From Massospora cicadina (lineage: Eukaryota > Entomophthoromycota > Entomophthoromycetes > Entomophthorales > Entomophthoraceae): DNA of 64,000 nucleotides. The notes under the pieces were generated by a model. The model was not told the origin of the DNA and searched no databases. It was given only the letters and a program-made list of their open reading frames with translations. Made by a program: the position numbers and the translations under genes. The stretch lies in assembly GCA_022478985.1 (NCBI GenBank), contig JAKSZP010007915.1:232912-296911 (forward strand). Reading direction: 5' to 3'. Below, in pieces: positions 55,618 through 64,000 of this stretch. Every line of letters starts with the position of its first letter. Positions within the stretch are counted from its first letter, which is position 1.

Positions 55618-55632
55618 GGCATTGACTCCTAT
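55618..55632. repeat. Target-site duplication of X3 (left)
   Basis: GGCATTGACTCCTAT, repeated at 57539-57553 as GGCATTGACCCCTAT (one transition). It lies within X2, whose coding order continues across the gap. Confidence 0.8.
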
Positions 55633-57538
55633 TTTATTTAACTGAGGTAAGCTGACCAGGGGAAGGACATTACCAAAACTCAAAAACCTAACAAATAAAT
55701 CCTCTCCAAACAAATTGAACTAACCACCCAAAATGAGCGGACAACACACAAAATGCAAACACAACTAACCAGTTAGGACAGTGGGAACTGCTTATCCCAT
55801 CATGGCAGAAGGGGAGGGGGATCAGGGGGGCTTATCCTCGGCCTCTACTTCACCCCAAAGCAGGGCACAGGCTACAGCAGAGAGTAGGAGCGTCAGGGCA
55901 TCAGCGGGATGCAGAGATAAATTTCTGATGATTGGGGTAGCAGTAATACAGATATTGTATATAAAAGTTCTGACGTATCTAGCCAAAGCTTCTTCAGCTT
56001 TTATGCGTGAGTTGGGGAGATTTATGATTGTGGCGATATTGGTGCGGGTAATCTTGTATTTGGGATTCCATGCTAACAAAGCCACGTGATGGATGGCGTC
56101 ATTGGCGGCTTTGTGAGCTTCACTCAACCATTTTTTTGAACCTTATTGGCTTTGGAGGGAATAATGGGAGGAGGGATTCCTCCTGCAAGCATTGCCACTG
56201 ATTTGGTAGCAGCTTTACAGAGAGGGCGACAATCTGGCTTAGTCGTTGCTTCAACAGCCAACTGGTGATTGCCATGTAATGTTTCAGAGTTTTGCTGGGG
56301 GCATATAAACAAGGGGTAGCTCAGCGACATGGTCGATAAACACAAATAGCTCAATTTGGATAGTGTGGTCTTCAATAATATTCCCTGACTCATCAATTTC
56401 AGCCAATAGATCCCAAGGATTTTGGTTGAATTGAATTGGGGAATTAGTATATTCCTGAGGTTTAGTTGGTTCATTGGAAAATGCATGGGAGCGAACTGGG
56501 GTTTAATCCTGTGCTTGATTAGATGGAGCGTTTGTGGCACTGGAGTGAGGAGGAGGCTGATTAGTGGCTGTGGCACAGCTGCGGCTACAAGCTTTGGGGG
56601 AGGGGAGGTAGAATTGTACTCCATACCAAAACTGGTGTGGGGTGGGTGGCATATTGGAAGCTGGTGGACAAAAAATCAGAGCCGTCAGAATCAGCTAGGG
56701 ATGGGCACTTGCATTTTATTTGGTCCAACTCAAAACAGGATGGGCAGATAGTCCGTCTGCTCTTGACACGGGCCCAGAACAAATGTTCAGAGGCAGAGGG
56801 GATGACAGCACGAGAGGGAATTTACAAGGCTTTTTTATTAGATTCAGGGCTGATTGTGGCATACTCCCATGGCCCAGCGAGGCGTGTGACCCCCATTTGG
56901 GAGCATAAATTGCAATATGGGGTTGGAGCCATAGGCTGCCAAATCTTCCATCAGCTCCTGGTGGAGCACATCAGGGGAAAAATAGGTGTGCAAACCAGCA
57001 AACTGAGCCACCAAAGTGGTATCCACTGGGAGCCAGATTCAGATTATGGGAAGAGGGGACCCTGGAAAACCAGGGGCACAGTTGCCGCAGTGGCAGCGTC
57101 AGCTTCACAGGTGAAGCTGAGATCAAAATACCCCTTATAGGGGTGGAATTCAATAAAACCGGCGGGATGCATCACCTGAGACACTTTGATAATGGCTTGG
57201 TCATGGTAGGGGAAAAGTTTCTGATAGTTGACCCTAAGGCCAAAACACATGTTGCTCTGGGGGAGCACCAGGGGGCAGCGGGGCACTGATTGGGTTTAAG
57301 TGAGGTGGGCTTCAAGATCTTTGGGAGGAGTATCCCATGGGTTTAGTATGACTGGGCGAGCCAGTCTGAGCGCGTTTTCCTGTTGGATGGAAAATGGCAG
57401 GGGGAGTTTTGCCGCTTCCCCACACTGGGGCAGATTGCAGGGAATACAAGGACATTGGAGCAAAACTATGGCAGGGAATCAAGATTTACTTTTTTTCATA
57501 AAAATTTCTCAGATTGTTATGCCAAGCAGAAAGAGAGT
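55633..57538 (-). mobile_element. X3: complete ORF1-only LINE-like element
   Basis: 1906 bp on the minus strand between 15 bp direct repeats. It starts with an 80 bp leader, then one long ORF1-like gene (57455 to 55822), about 170 bp of 3' UTR, and the tail CAGCTTACCTCAGTTAAATA shared with the SINE and LINEs. The last coding-like bases before the tail (VLPLVSLPQ) resemble the end of LINE ORF2 (VSIPWLAFPE), so the 3' end is LINE-derived. There is no endonuclease or RT. The layout recalls HAL1 elements of mammals, which keep only ORF1 of L1. Confidence 0.75.
55822..57455 (-). pseudogene. X3 ORF1-like protein
   Basis: About 540 codons with several frame changes. ATG 57455 gives MSLYSLQSAPVWG, aligned with the X2 start. 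Blocks: NYQKLFPYHDQAIIKV and PAGFIEFHPYKGYFDLSF, EADAATAATVPLVF (RRM-like strand and helix, 57060-57230). Next are FSPDVLHQELMEDLAAYG (56930-56990) and the knuckle variant CPSCFELDQIKCKC (56690-56735, C-x2-C-x4-Q-x4-C). A Pro-rich linker and NHQLAVEATTKPDCRPLCKAA (56220-56285) lead to the C-terminal domain SEAHKAANDAIHHVALLAWNPKY, EEALARYVRTFIYNICIT (55920-56127). It would bind RNA. Blocks VLxxxLMxxLxAYG and the RRM helix are shared with LINE ORF1. Confidence 0.7.
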
Positions 57539-57553
57539 GGCATTGACCCCTAT
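57539..57553. repeat. Target-site duplication of X3 (right)
   Basis: GGCATTGACCCCTAT, partner of 55618-55632. Confidence 0.8.
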
Positions 57554-58464
57554 AATTTATAAAAATACCCCAGTCCCACTACCTGAACTCATCTCCCTGA
57601 TGACACCACATTGGTGGTGTCATTTGCCAGTCTTCTCTCACATCTCCCACCCCAAATTTGTATGATGAGTTGATGTCAGGGCTTTTGGCTTATGGCACTC
57701 ATCCAATCTAGTATTCACCATTCCTTCTGATGCATAGTGCCTTGCTGCCCCTCAAGACACTTCCACTATAATCCCAAATCACTCTGCAATTGCCCATCAA
57801 ATCCCTCCAGATTCTCGCATTGCTTCAGCACTGGAGCATTTCTTTTAGGCTTGTGTCAATAATGGTTGACAGATTTTCCCCTCTGTTTTTAAGCTTGACC
57901 ACTCTAGAAGGTCCTAACCCCATGCCAAATCACCTGCTACTATTTTGGAACCTTTTTTAGCGGAATCTGAATGGGGAATTTTGTTACCCACTTTCACCCA
58001 ACATTCTCTCTTAAAGGGCCAACGTGGGAAAGCCCTAAAAAAAAGATCCAGCCACACACACCACTTGGGGCTCAGCCCAACCAACCAGAGTCAGGCATGG
58101 ACCACCATTTGTTCTTTCGCACCCACCCATTCACCTACTACCACCCACCCCAATTCTGCATCCACTATTCTAGTAAACCAAAATTCTTAGATCTATTGGA
58201 TGAGGTCAATGAATCAGGTAAAATTGTTACAAATAAGGATGATGAATCTGGTGAAAAAGGCCCAGATGAGTATGATTGGCTAAATTTTATAATTTTGATT
58301 TTGATAAACCTCTCCCATCCAGACGTTATGCTTCTAAACCAAATGCCATCCCCTTCCAAAGTGACCACCAGCTTGCCTTAGCAGTGGTAGCCTCACCCTA
58401 TAGCCAAAACCTCTGCAATGCAGTTGCCCAATCAGTTAGTCAATTCCATGAAGGGCTAAACAGA

Positions 58465-59590
58465 TGTGATGGCTTGAGAATGACATCATGTTAGGGACAA
58501 ACACTAAGGACAAAGCTGCATGTCATTAGGCTAAGAAGGTGAAGTTGGAAGTCTTCTCTGACCTCAAACATACCTTAGATCAACGCTGAGTTAAGTTGAG
58601 GTATGCCCAGGTTGGTATTAAGAATGTAAGAGATTTTTGGCCCTGTATAACAGCAGGTGCAATAAATTGAACCAGCTTTGCATTAAAAAATGATGGTTCG
58701 CTTCAGTTTCTTGGTGAACAGGGTCTCAAAACCTGTTTGGTTTTCGAAATCTCCACCTTAGGTTGGCCTTGCCTACAATTGATAATCTAAGTTTGGTCAA
58801 TTACCAAGTATAATTTTTGCCTGATGGAAACATGCGCTTATTGGTGCACTTTTGTTTAGCACCACTTACATCAATTGATTGTTCCCCAAATTCCCTTAAA
58901 AAATTTCTCAAGACCAATCACTCTCGTTGGTCAACTTCCACATAATAAAGAACCCTTCGTTGGATACATTTTTATGTTATCTTGGGTAACCTATGTGTGT
59001 ACCTCTTTGAGGAAGTCTCATGCAACGTTAGGCATTTACTTTTAACAACTATAACCTTATCCTTTGGTGCACCGTTGGGCCACCCAGGTTCCCTCCATCC
59101 TGGGCCACCTATGCACTCCAGCTCAGAACAACGCTTGGGTATGAACTCCCCTGTGGGATTCACTCCAGCTTGGTTGTTAGTCTGTTTGTGGTTCTTTTAT
59201 CTATTGTCAAGCACCCTTGCCCTAAGATATTATAGCTCAAGAACCTTCTGCAGGGAAATACTATCCTTATTACTAATGATTAGTTTCCTGGCGTTGGCCC
59301 TGTGCACCATGCACTACCACGTTGGGAACAGGAGAGTTATAGAAACTCTTCTTACATTAGTCAACCAACCTCTTTTTTTTTACTTGCTCAAACCTTTTCC
59401 GTGTGGGACTTTCCTGAAGTGCAAACGGTGCATGTCAGCTGTTAGCCACAGCTATGGTGGGGAGCACCACTGTTTACTCTTTTTCACGAAGGTTAGATCA
59501 TCTTGGTGTTGTTCTTGCTACCTCTGACTGGAAAGTACTCAACCTTCTTGCTCATACCCAATGGATTTGGATGCTTCACAGTCTGAGAGT
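58465..59590 (+). repeat. B 5' LTR
   Basis: The first 390 bp align with 63611-64000, and the part to about 59400 aligns with the F LTR pieces. The exact end is not fixed; 59590 is an estimate. The frames inside it (for example 58982-59527 on the plus strand) are not called as genes because they show no family signature. Confidence 0.65.
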
Positions 59591-60150
59591 TGTGATTCCC
59601 CAACTTTCCGCCAAAAATAATAGAATGACTCAAATAAAATGGGTTTTCTTTGGCACCGCGTTTGGACAGTGCAGGCGGTATCCTTGATGGTGGGACTTGG
59701 TGTATTGGCCTTGAATAACGTCGGACAATCCATTTTCAAAATGGGATTAGGGTCGTTCACAACCAAAAACGCGTTTACAACAATGTTGCCTTATATACAA
59801 CCAAACCAAATTTTTTCTCATATGGCTCATATATGGACCCCATTTCTGTATATCAAATCACCCCAAAAAACCCACGCTTGACCACCACAATGATTCGCGG
59901 AACCCAGGAGGCGGATAGGGATTTACAATTACAATATAAAATCGTTTATGTTGTTGCTTAAGATATGGTGGGTTATCTGGCCTCATTAATAAGAGTGGCC
60001 AATTATCCCTCTCCATTCTTTGATGCAGAAACTTACCCTGGGGGCATGTTAGACCTTGAAGAAAAGTTTGGTGGTGAAGTGTCTGTGTTGTCTGCTATTA
60101 ATAAAGATCATTCTAGATATTTTTTTGTTAACTGCTGCCCTTTCATCCCC
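59590..60150 (+). other. B leader; gag largely missing
   Basis: Only about 560 bp separate the LTR from the protease, too short for a full gag. TTTGGCACCGCG near 59650 could be a primer-binding site. The frame 59965-60159 (YLASLIRVANYPSPFFDAETY) may be a gag remnant, but I do not recognise it. An internal deletion is likely. Confidence 0.45.
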
Positions 60151-60720
60151 TTCAGGTAAAATTAGCACTACTATCTTGATGGATGCTGGAGACACTGAGA
60201 ATTTTATTTGACCAAGACCTTGCTGACTACCTTGAGCTTAGTTACTTTCCAGGTGGTATGGTTGGGGATGGGTCTTCTCAAGGTACTCGCACCCTGAAGG
60301 TACTAGGGTTAGTGGACTATTAAGTGGGCAAGAATCTTTTTAAGGACCGTTTCCAAGCAATCAAAAACCTTTTACATCCTATAATTTTGGGTTTGGAATG
60401 ATAACGAAAGTTTAGAATCAGGACCTTGAGAGACAATACCCTATCCTTAACATTAAATGATGGTTGTACATTAATTGCTCCTCTGTCTAAGGCTAATTTA
60501 TAGGGCGATTTGCCCCACTGGCCCAATATCCACACTCTCAGTCTCTCTCTATTGTTGAAGCCCTCACTGGAGGTACCTTTACCTTCCTGTTTGGAGGGGT
60601 TGGAATCTTCTTTTGATCCAGCTTCAATTAATGCACTACCTGATCATTCTGAGTTCAATTGTGAGTTCAAGCTCACTGTGGATCTGGAGCATAATTCTCC
60701 CTAATTTACCTTTTGACCGT
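60151..60720 (+). pseudogene. B aspartic protease remnant
   Basis: GKISTTILMDAGDTENFI (about 60158-60210) is the retropepsin active-site region with D-A-G in place of D-T/S-G. The remaining part to 60720 is frameshifted. It lies just before RT as expected. Confidence 0.6.
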
Positions 60721-61990
60721 ATGGGAGGAATCAGCATTAGATGTATGGGTTAAGGATCAATTTGGCAAAAGGCGCAATTTTCAGCGTAACTCCCCAGTAT
60801 GCTCCTCACTTCTCTTCGTGGAGCAAACTGATGGTACTCTACGCCTGTGTGTAGATTATGGGAACCCTTAACAATGTCACTGTACCAGCTTTACTTCCCA
60901 TCTTTTTAGAGTCACAGATTGCCCGCTATGTAGATAAGGATAAAGTCTTCTCCAAACTGGATTGCCTCAATGCGTTTAATCAGATCTAGATTAAGAAGGG
61001 ACAGGAGTGGTTAGCCACATTCATTACCTGAAAAGTGATTTTCCAGTTTCAGATCATGCCCTTTGGGCTTAAGAATTCCCCTGCTATCTTTCAACGCCAT
61101 ATTAATGCAGCTTTGGGGGACCTTCTGTGGTTATGCGCGTTTGCATACATGGATGATATTCTGGTGTTTTCCCCTGATCAGGAGTCCCATGCAGTACACA
61201 TTTGCCAAGTGGTGGAGCGGCTAAAGGCAGCCAGCCTTTTCGCTGAAGAACAGCAAGTGTGAATCTTTTAAGTCCCAGGTCACTTTTCTTGGAAACATCA
61301 TGTTTGACAAAGGACACATGATAACTCCAGACAAGGAGAAGGTAATTTGTGTGTGGCCCACCCCTACTTTGGTCAAGGAATTGAGGAGCTTTTTGGGGAC
61401 GTGTACGTTCCTCAAAAAGTTCACACCGAATCTTCTGAAACGGCAAGCACCCTTGTATAAAACAAGTGGGGAAAAAGTGCTTCAGTGGTCCCCAATTTTG
61501 GAGGACGCTTTCCAAGCTGTAAAGTGTACCATGTTGTCCACGCCCATCCTTCGCCATGTCAACCCTTCAAAGGAGTTCATTGTGTCAACTGATGCCTCCA
61601 ACTTCGCCATAGCGGCCGCCTTGTTACAAGTAGGCAAAGATGGGATAGAGCATCCAGTGGGATATTTTTCTAGGAAAATGTCCTTGCCAGAGTTGAATTA
61701 CGCTGTTTACAACAAAGAGCTATTGGCAGTGGTGGAGGCGCTGACTTATTGGCGTCATTACCTGCATGGCTCTTCCCAACTCTTCTGTGTTTATACAGAT
61801 TACCATATCTTACTGTACTACCGTGCACCTCATGCCTTGACCCCACAGCAAACCCGCTGGCATGAGACCCTTGCCTAAAATACACTTTTGTATGAGTTTA
61901 TTAAGGGCAAGGAGAATGGGTTGGTAAATGTTTTGAGCCGTATCCCTGGTTTAGCTTCTGATCTGAAGGAGGTGGAGGTGCAAATACCCA
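60721..61990 (+). pseudogene. B reverse transcriptase and RNase H
   Basis: RT: LLFVEQTDGTLRLCVDYG (60815-60865), KVFSKLDCLNAFNQI (60940-60990), FQFQIMPFGLKNSPAIFQ and the intact catalytic FAYMDDILVFSPD (61035-61180). Tether: ELRSFLGTCTFLKKFTPNL and APLYKTSGEKVLQWSP. RNase H: EFIVSTDASNFAIAAALL, YNKELLAVVEALTYWRHYL and VYTDYHILLYYRAPHALT (61300-61878, one frame of 192 codons). This is one of the better preserved pol segments in the window. Confidence 0.88.
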
Positions 61991-63593
61991 GTTAAGGATT
62001 CCCCCGGGTAAATTGTGTCTCAACCTCCCTCTTCCTTGGCCCACAGGCCAGAGCTCTCTCCTCTGGAAAATGAAAAGGAATACAGTATGTTCAGAAAGGT
62101 TGTCCTTTCCCAGCCATTGTCATATGAATATACTATGGTCCTTGCCAAGAGCGCATTGAATTAGGAGGATCTAACCAGGTGTTATCATGTAAAGGATGAG
62201 ATGGTGTGGTTTCAGGGGCGCCTATTGTTCCTGCTGGACACTTCACCTGGAAATCTTCTGGGACCATTATGATGGAATCACCGTTGGCCATCCTGGGAAG
62301 GTGAATACATTAGAGCTATTTTACCGCATTATCAAGTGGAAGGGGTTAGCCGCACAGGTAGGCAGGTATTGTAAAGAGTGCCTAGTCTGCAACCAAATGA
62401 AACCAAGTTGCCAGCCTCTAGCGGGGTTGTTGTTTCCAGTTCAAAAGGCTGATGGGCCTTAGACTTCCTTATCAGTGGATATTATTGTGAAATTGCCTAT
62501 ATCTGATGGCTATGATGCTATCATGGTGGTGGTGGACCATTTTATGAAGTTCGCCCACTTTATCCCTTGAAGAACCACAGTCACCGCAGCTGAGATAGCT
62601 AGGCTTTTTGTTACTAATGTATTCACTCTTCACTTGGTCCCTCAAGAAATAATTTTGCAAAAGGGGATCCCAGTTTATCTCTGTCTTTTGGGAAGACTTG
62701 TGTAAGACTCTGCAAATTCGTCCCTCCCGTTCAACTGCCTATCACTCCCAATCAGATGATCAGAATGAACGAGTGAACCATTGCCTCAAACAGTTCCTGC
62801 GGTGTTACACTGCTGCAGGTCATTCAGATTGGGTTTCCTATCTCCTATGGCCCAATTAGCTATATAAACACTCAACATGCATTAATCGTTTGTTCCCCCA
62901 TCTTTTCCAAATATGGCTTCAATTTTGCCTTCAACATGGAGCCTAGAATTGAATCTAAGGTGGAAGCGGTGGTGGACTTTGCAAACTTGAACAAGAAAGT
63001 ACACAAAGGGGCGAGCACAAATTTAGATGCGGTCATGCAGGCTTACACTGAGAACACTGATGGTAAGAGATGAGTTGGACCAGCATACAAGTAAGGAGAT
63101 CTCATGATGCTGTATGGTAAAAAAACCCAATCAATCAACCAAGAAAAAAACTAAGACCAAAGAGGATTGGGCTGTACCACGTTATCAAAAAGGTGGGCCA
63201 CATCTCTTACCAGTTGGATCTCTCCCCTTGTTTTGGATCTTTTCTGTCTTTCATGAGAAAAAATTGACGTTGTTTGAAAGCCCCCAACCAGAGACTCCCA
63301 AAGCTTATCTTGTGGATGGGGTATCAGAGTGGGAAGTGGAGGAAATAGCAACCTCCTTCTGAGTAAAAATAAGGCTTGAGTACCTGGTATCCTGGAAGGG
63401 ATTTGATGCAGCGGGAAACAGTTAGGTACCAGCACATGACTGCGCACATGCCCAAGACCTGATTGATATTTTCCACGAGTGTTTTTCCCAGGCCGTCAGA
63501 CCTTAGTCAAAGGAGACCATTGGCACTATGAAGTTGGCCCCAGCCCACAAGAACTTTCCATGGCGCAAGCCCCTGAAGTGGGGTGGAGCCCCA
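61991..63593 (+). pseudogene. B integrase and chromodomain
   Basis: HHCC region: GHPGKVNTLELFYRIIKWKG and YCKECLVCNQMKPSCQPL (62285-62420). Core: LSVDIIVKLPISDGYDAIMVV, DHFMKFAHFIP and a frameshifted remainder (62465-62660). GPY/F area and chromodomain: SEWEVEEIATSF, LEYLVSWKGFDAAGNS and VPAHDCAHAQDLIDIFHECF (63325-63490). Same order as F. The chromodomain would steer integration to methylated histones, which fits a nested heterochromatic block. Confidence 0.85.
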
Positions 63594-63610
63594 AAAGATT
63601 GAGAGGGTAA
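63594..63610 (+). other. B polypurine tract
   Basis: AGATTGAGAGGGTAA runs directly up to the 3' LTR. F has GAGGAGAGATTAA in the same place. Confidence 0.6.
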
Positions 63611-64000
63611 TGTCATGGCTTGAGAATGACATCATAATGAGGTCAAACACTTAGGACAAAGCTGCATGTTAGGAGGCCAACAAAGTGAAGTTGGCAGGCC
63701 TCCCTGCCCTCAAACATACCTTGGATCAATGCTGGGTTAAGGTGAGGTATGACCAGGTTGGTCCTATAAATCTAAGAGAAGTTGGGCCGTGTATAACAGC
63801 AGATTCATTAGAATGAACCAGCTTTGTGTTAATTAATATGATGGTTCACTTCAGTTTCTCAGTGAATGGGGTCTCAAAACCCATTTGTTTTTTTTGAAAT
63901 TTCCAGCTTGGGTTGGCCTTGCCTACAATTGATAACCTGAGTTTGGTCAATTACCAAGTATAGTTTACTGCTCAATGAAAGCGTGCACTTATTGGTGCAC
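63611..64000 (+). repeat. B 3' LTR (cut by window end)
   Basis: 390 bp that align with 58465-58850, including TTATTGGTGCAC at the very end. No gene. Confidence 0.85.

Larger units (their letters stand above)
55212..58464 (+). mobile_element. X2: ORF1-only LINE-like element split by X3 and broken by B
   Basis: N-terminal part 55241-55632 and the rest 57539-58464. ATG 55241 gives MSSYLPPAAPVWG, then PPPSIFIPSGKRILERV, YEHLFPYSNKAIIELATAAF, PAGFINFCPFKGYFNIGF and EEDAAEAA. After X3 it resumes with YDELMSGLLAYGTHPI (57660-57710) and HQLALAVVASPYSQNLCNAV (58370-58430), which align with X3. Chromovirus B inserted at 58465, so the C-terminus is outside the window. The knuckle region is too decayed to read. 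Confidence 0.7.
58465..64000 (+). mobile_element. B: chromovirus running off the window
   Basis: 5' LTR from 58465 (TGTGATGGCTTGAG) and 3' LTR from 63611 (TGTCATGGCTTGAG), with protease, RT, RNase H, integrase and chromodomain on the plus strand between. The 3' LTR is cut by the window end, so the TSD cannot be checked; the five bases before the 5' LTR are ACAGA. F belongs to the same family. Confidence 0.85.

Noticed and set aside
58982..59527. Plus-strand 181-codon hydrophobic frame in the B 5' LTR
   Set aside because: Long by chance in a T-rich LTR; the F LTR copy does not keep the frame.

Overview
This 64 kb window is a block of nested, decaying retrotransposons, and I see no convincing host gene in it. 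Coding remnants are all of retroelement type: Ty3/gypsy polyproteins, some with a chromodomain, and an APE-type LINE with a CCHC-containing ORF1. The element types, the short broken frames and the 40-45% GC feel suggest a repeat-rich filamentous fungus, probably a basidiomycete. That guess rests on the style of the elements and cannot be confirmed here. Names such as LINE1, A1 and X3 are local labels.

Left half (1-18.4 kb). A minus-strand chromovirus (F) provides the frame. Its 3' LTR is cut into three pieces (16542-16776, 13955-14218, about 600-1063) by two insertions. The first is T, an element of two 1.06 kb LTRs around only 194 bp (14219-16536, TSD ACACC). The second is a full-length LINE (LINE1, 1076-13942, 12 bp TSD), which itself carries the LTR element A1 (5687-13278, TSD ATTGT). 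F integrase and chromodomain remain at 16.8-18.4 kb.

Middle (18.4-53.4 kb). X1, a copy of an unusual ORF1-only family, is followed by a degraded gypsy element E (20.3-42.6 kb). E is split by LINE2 (23511-42479, 12 bp TSD). LINE2 is split by the gypsy element D (25785-39529, TSD CACTG), and D is split by the chromovirus C (26373-33574, TSD CCATT). This is four nested levels. After E comes gypsy element G, whose integrase is interrupted by A2 (43917-53445, TSD ACAAG), a longer relative of A1.

Right end (53.4-64 kb). The G tail and probable LTR contain a tRNA-derived SINE (54685-54966). Next is X2, interrupted by X3 (55633-57538, 15 bp TSD). X2 is then broken by chromovirus B (58465 to beyond the window).

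How the parts work together. Several residents lack the enzymes they need but still show signs of transposition: the SINE, the X family (ORF1 only), T (no coding) and A1 (RT deleted). The SINE, X3 and the LINEs share one 3' tail, so LINE machinery probably moved all three. A1, A2, T and D share one primer-binding site. The A family also carries a conserved opposite-strand ORF between integrase and the 3' LTR. The ORF1-only X family, the matching SINE tail and this antisense ORF are the most novel-looking features.
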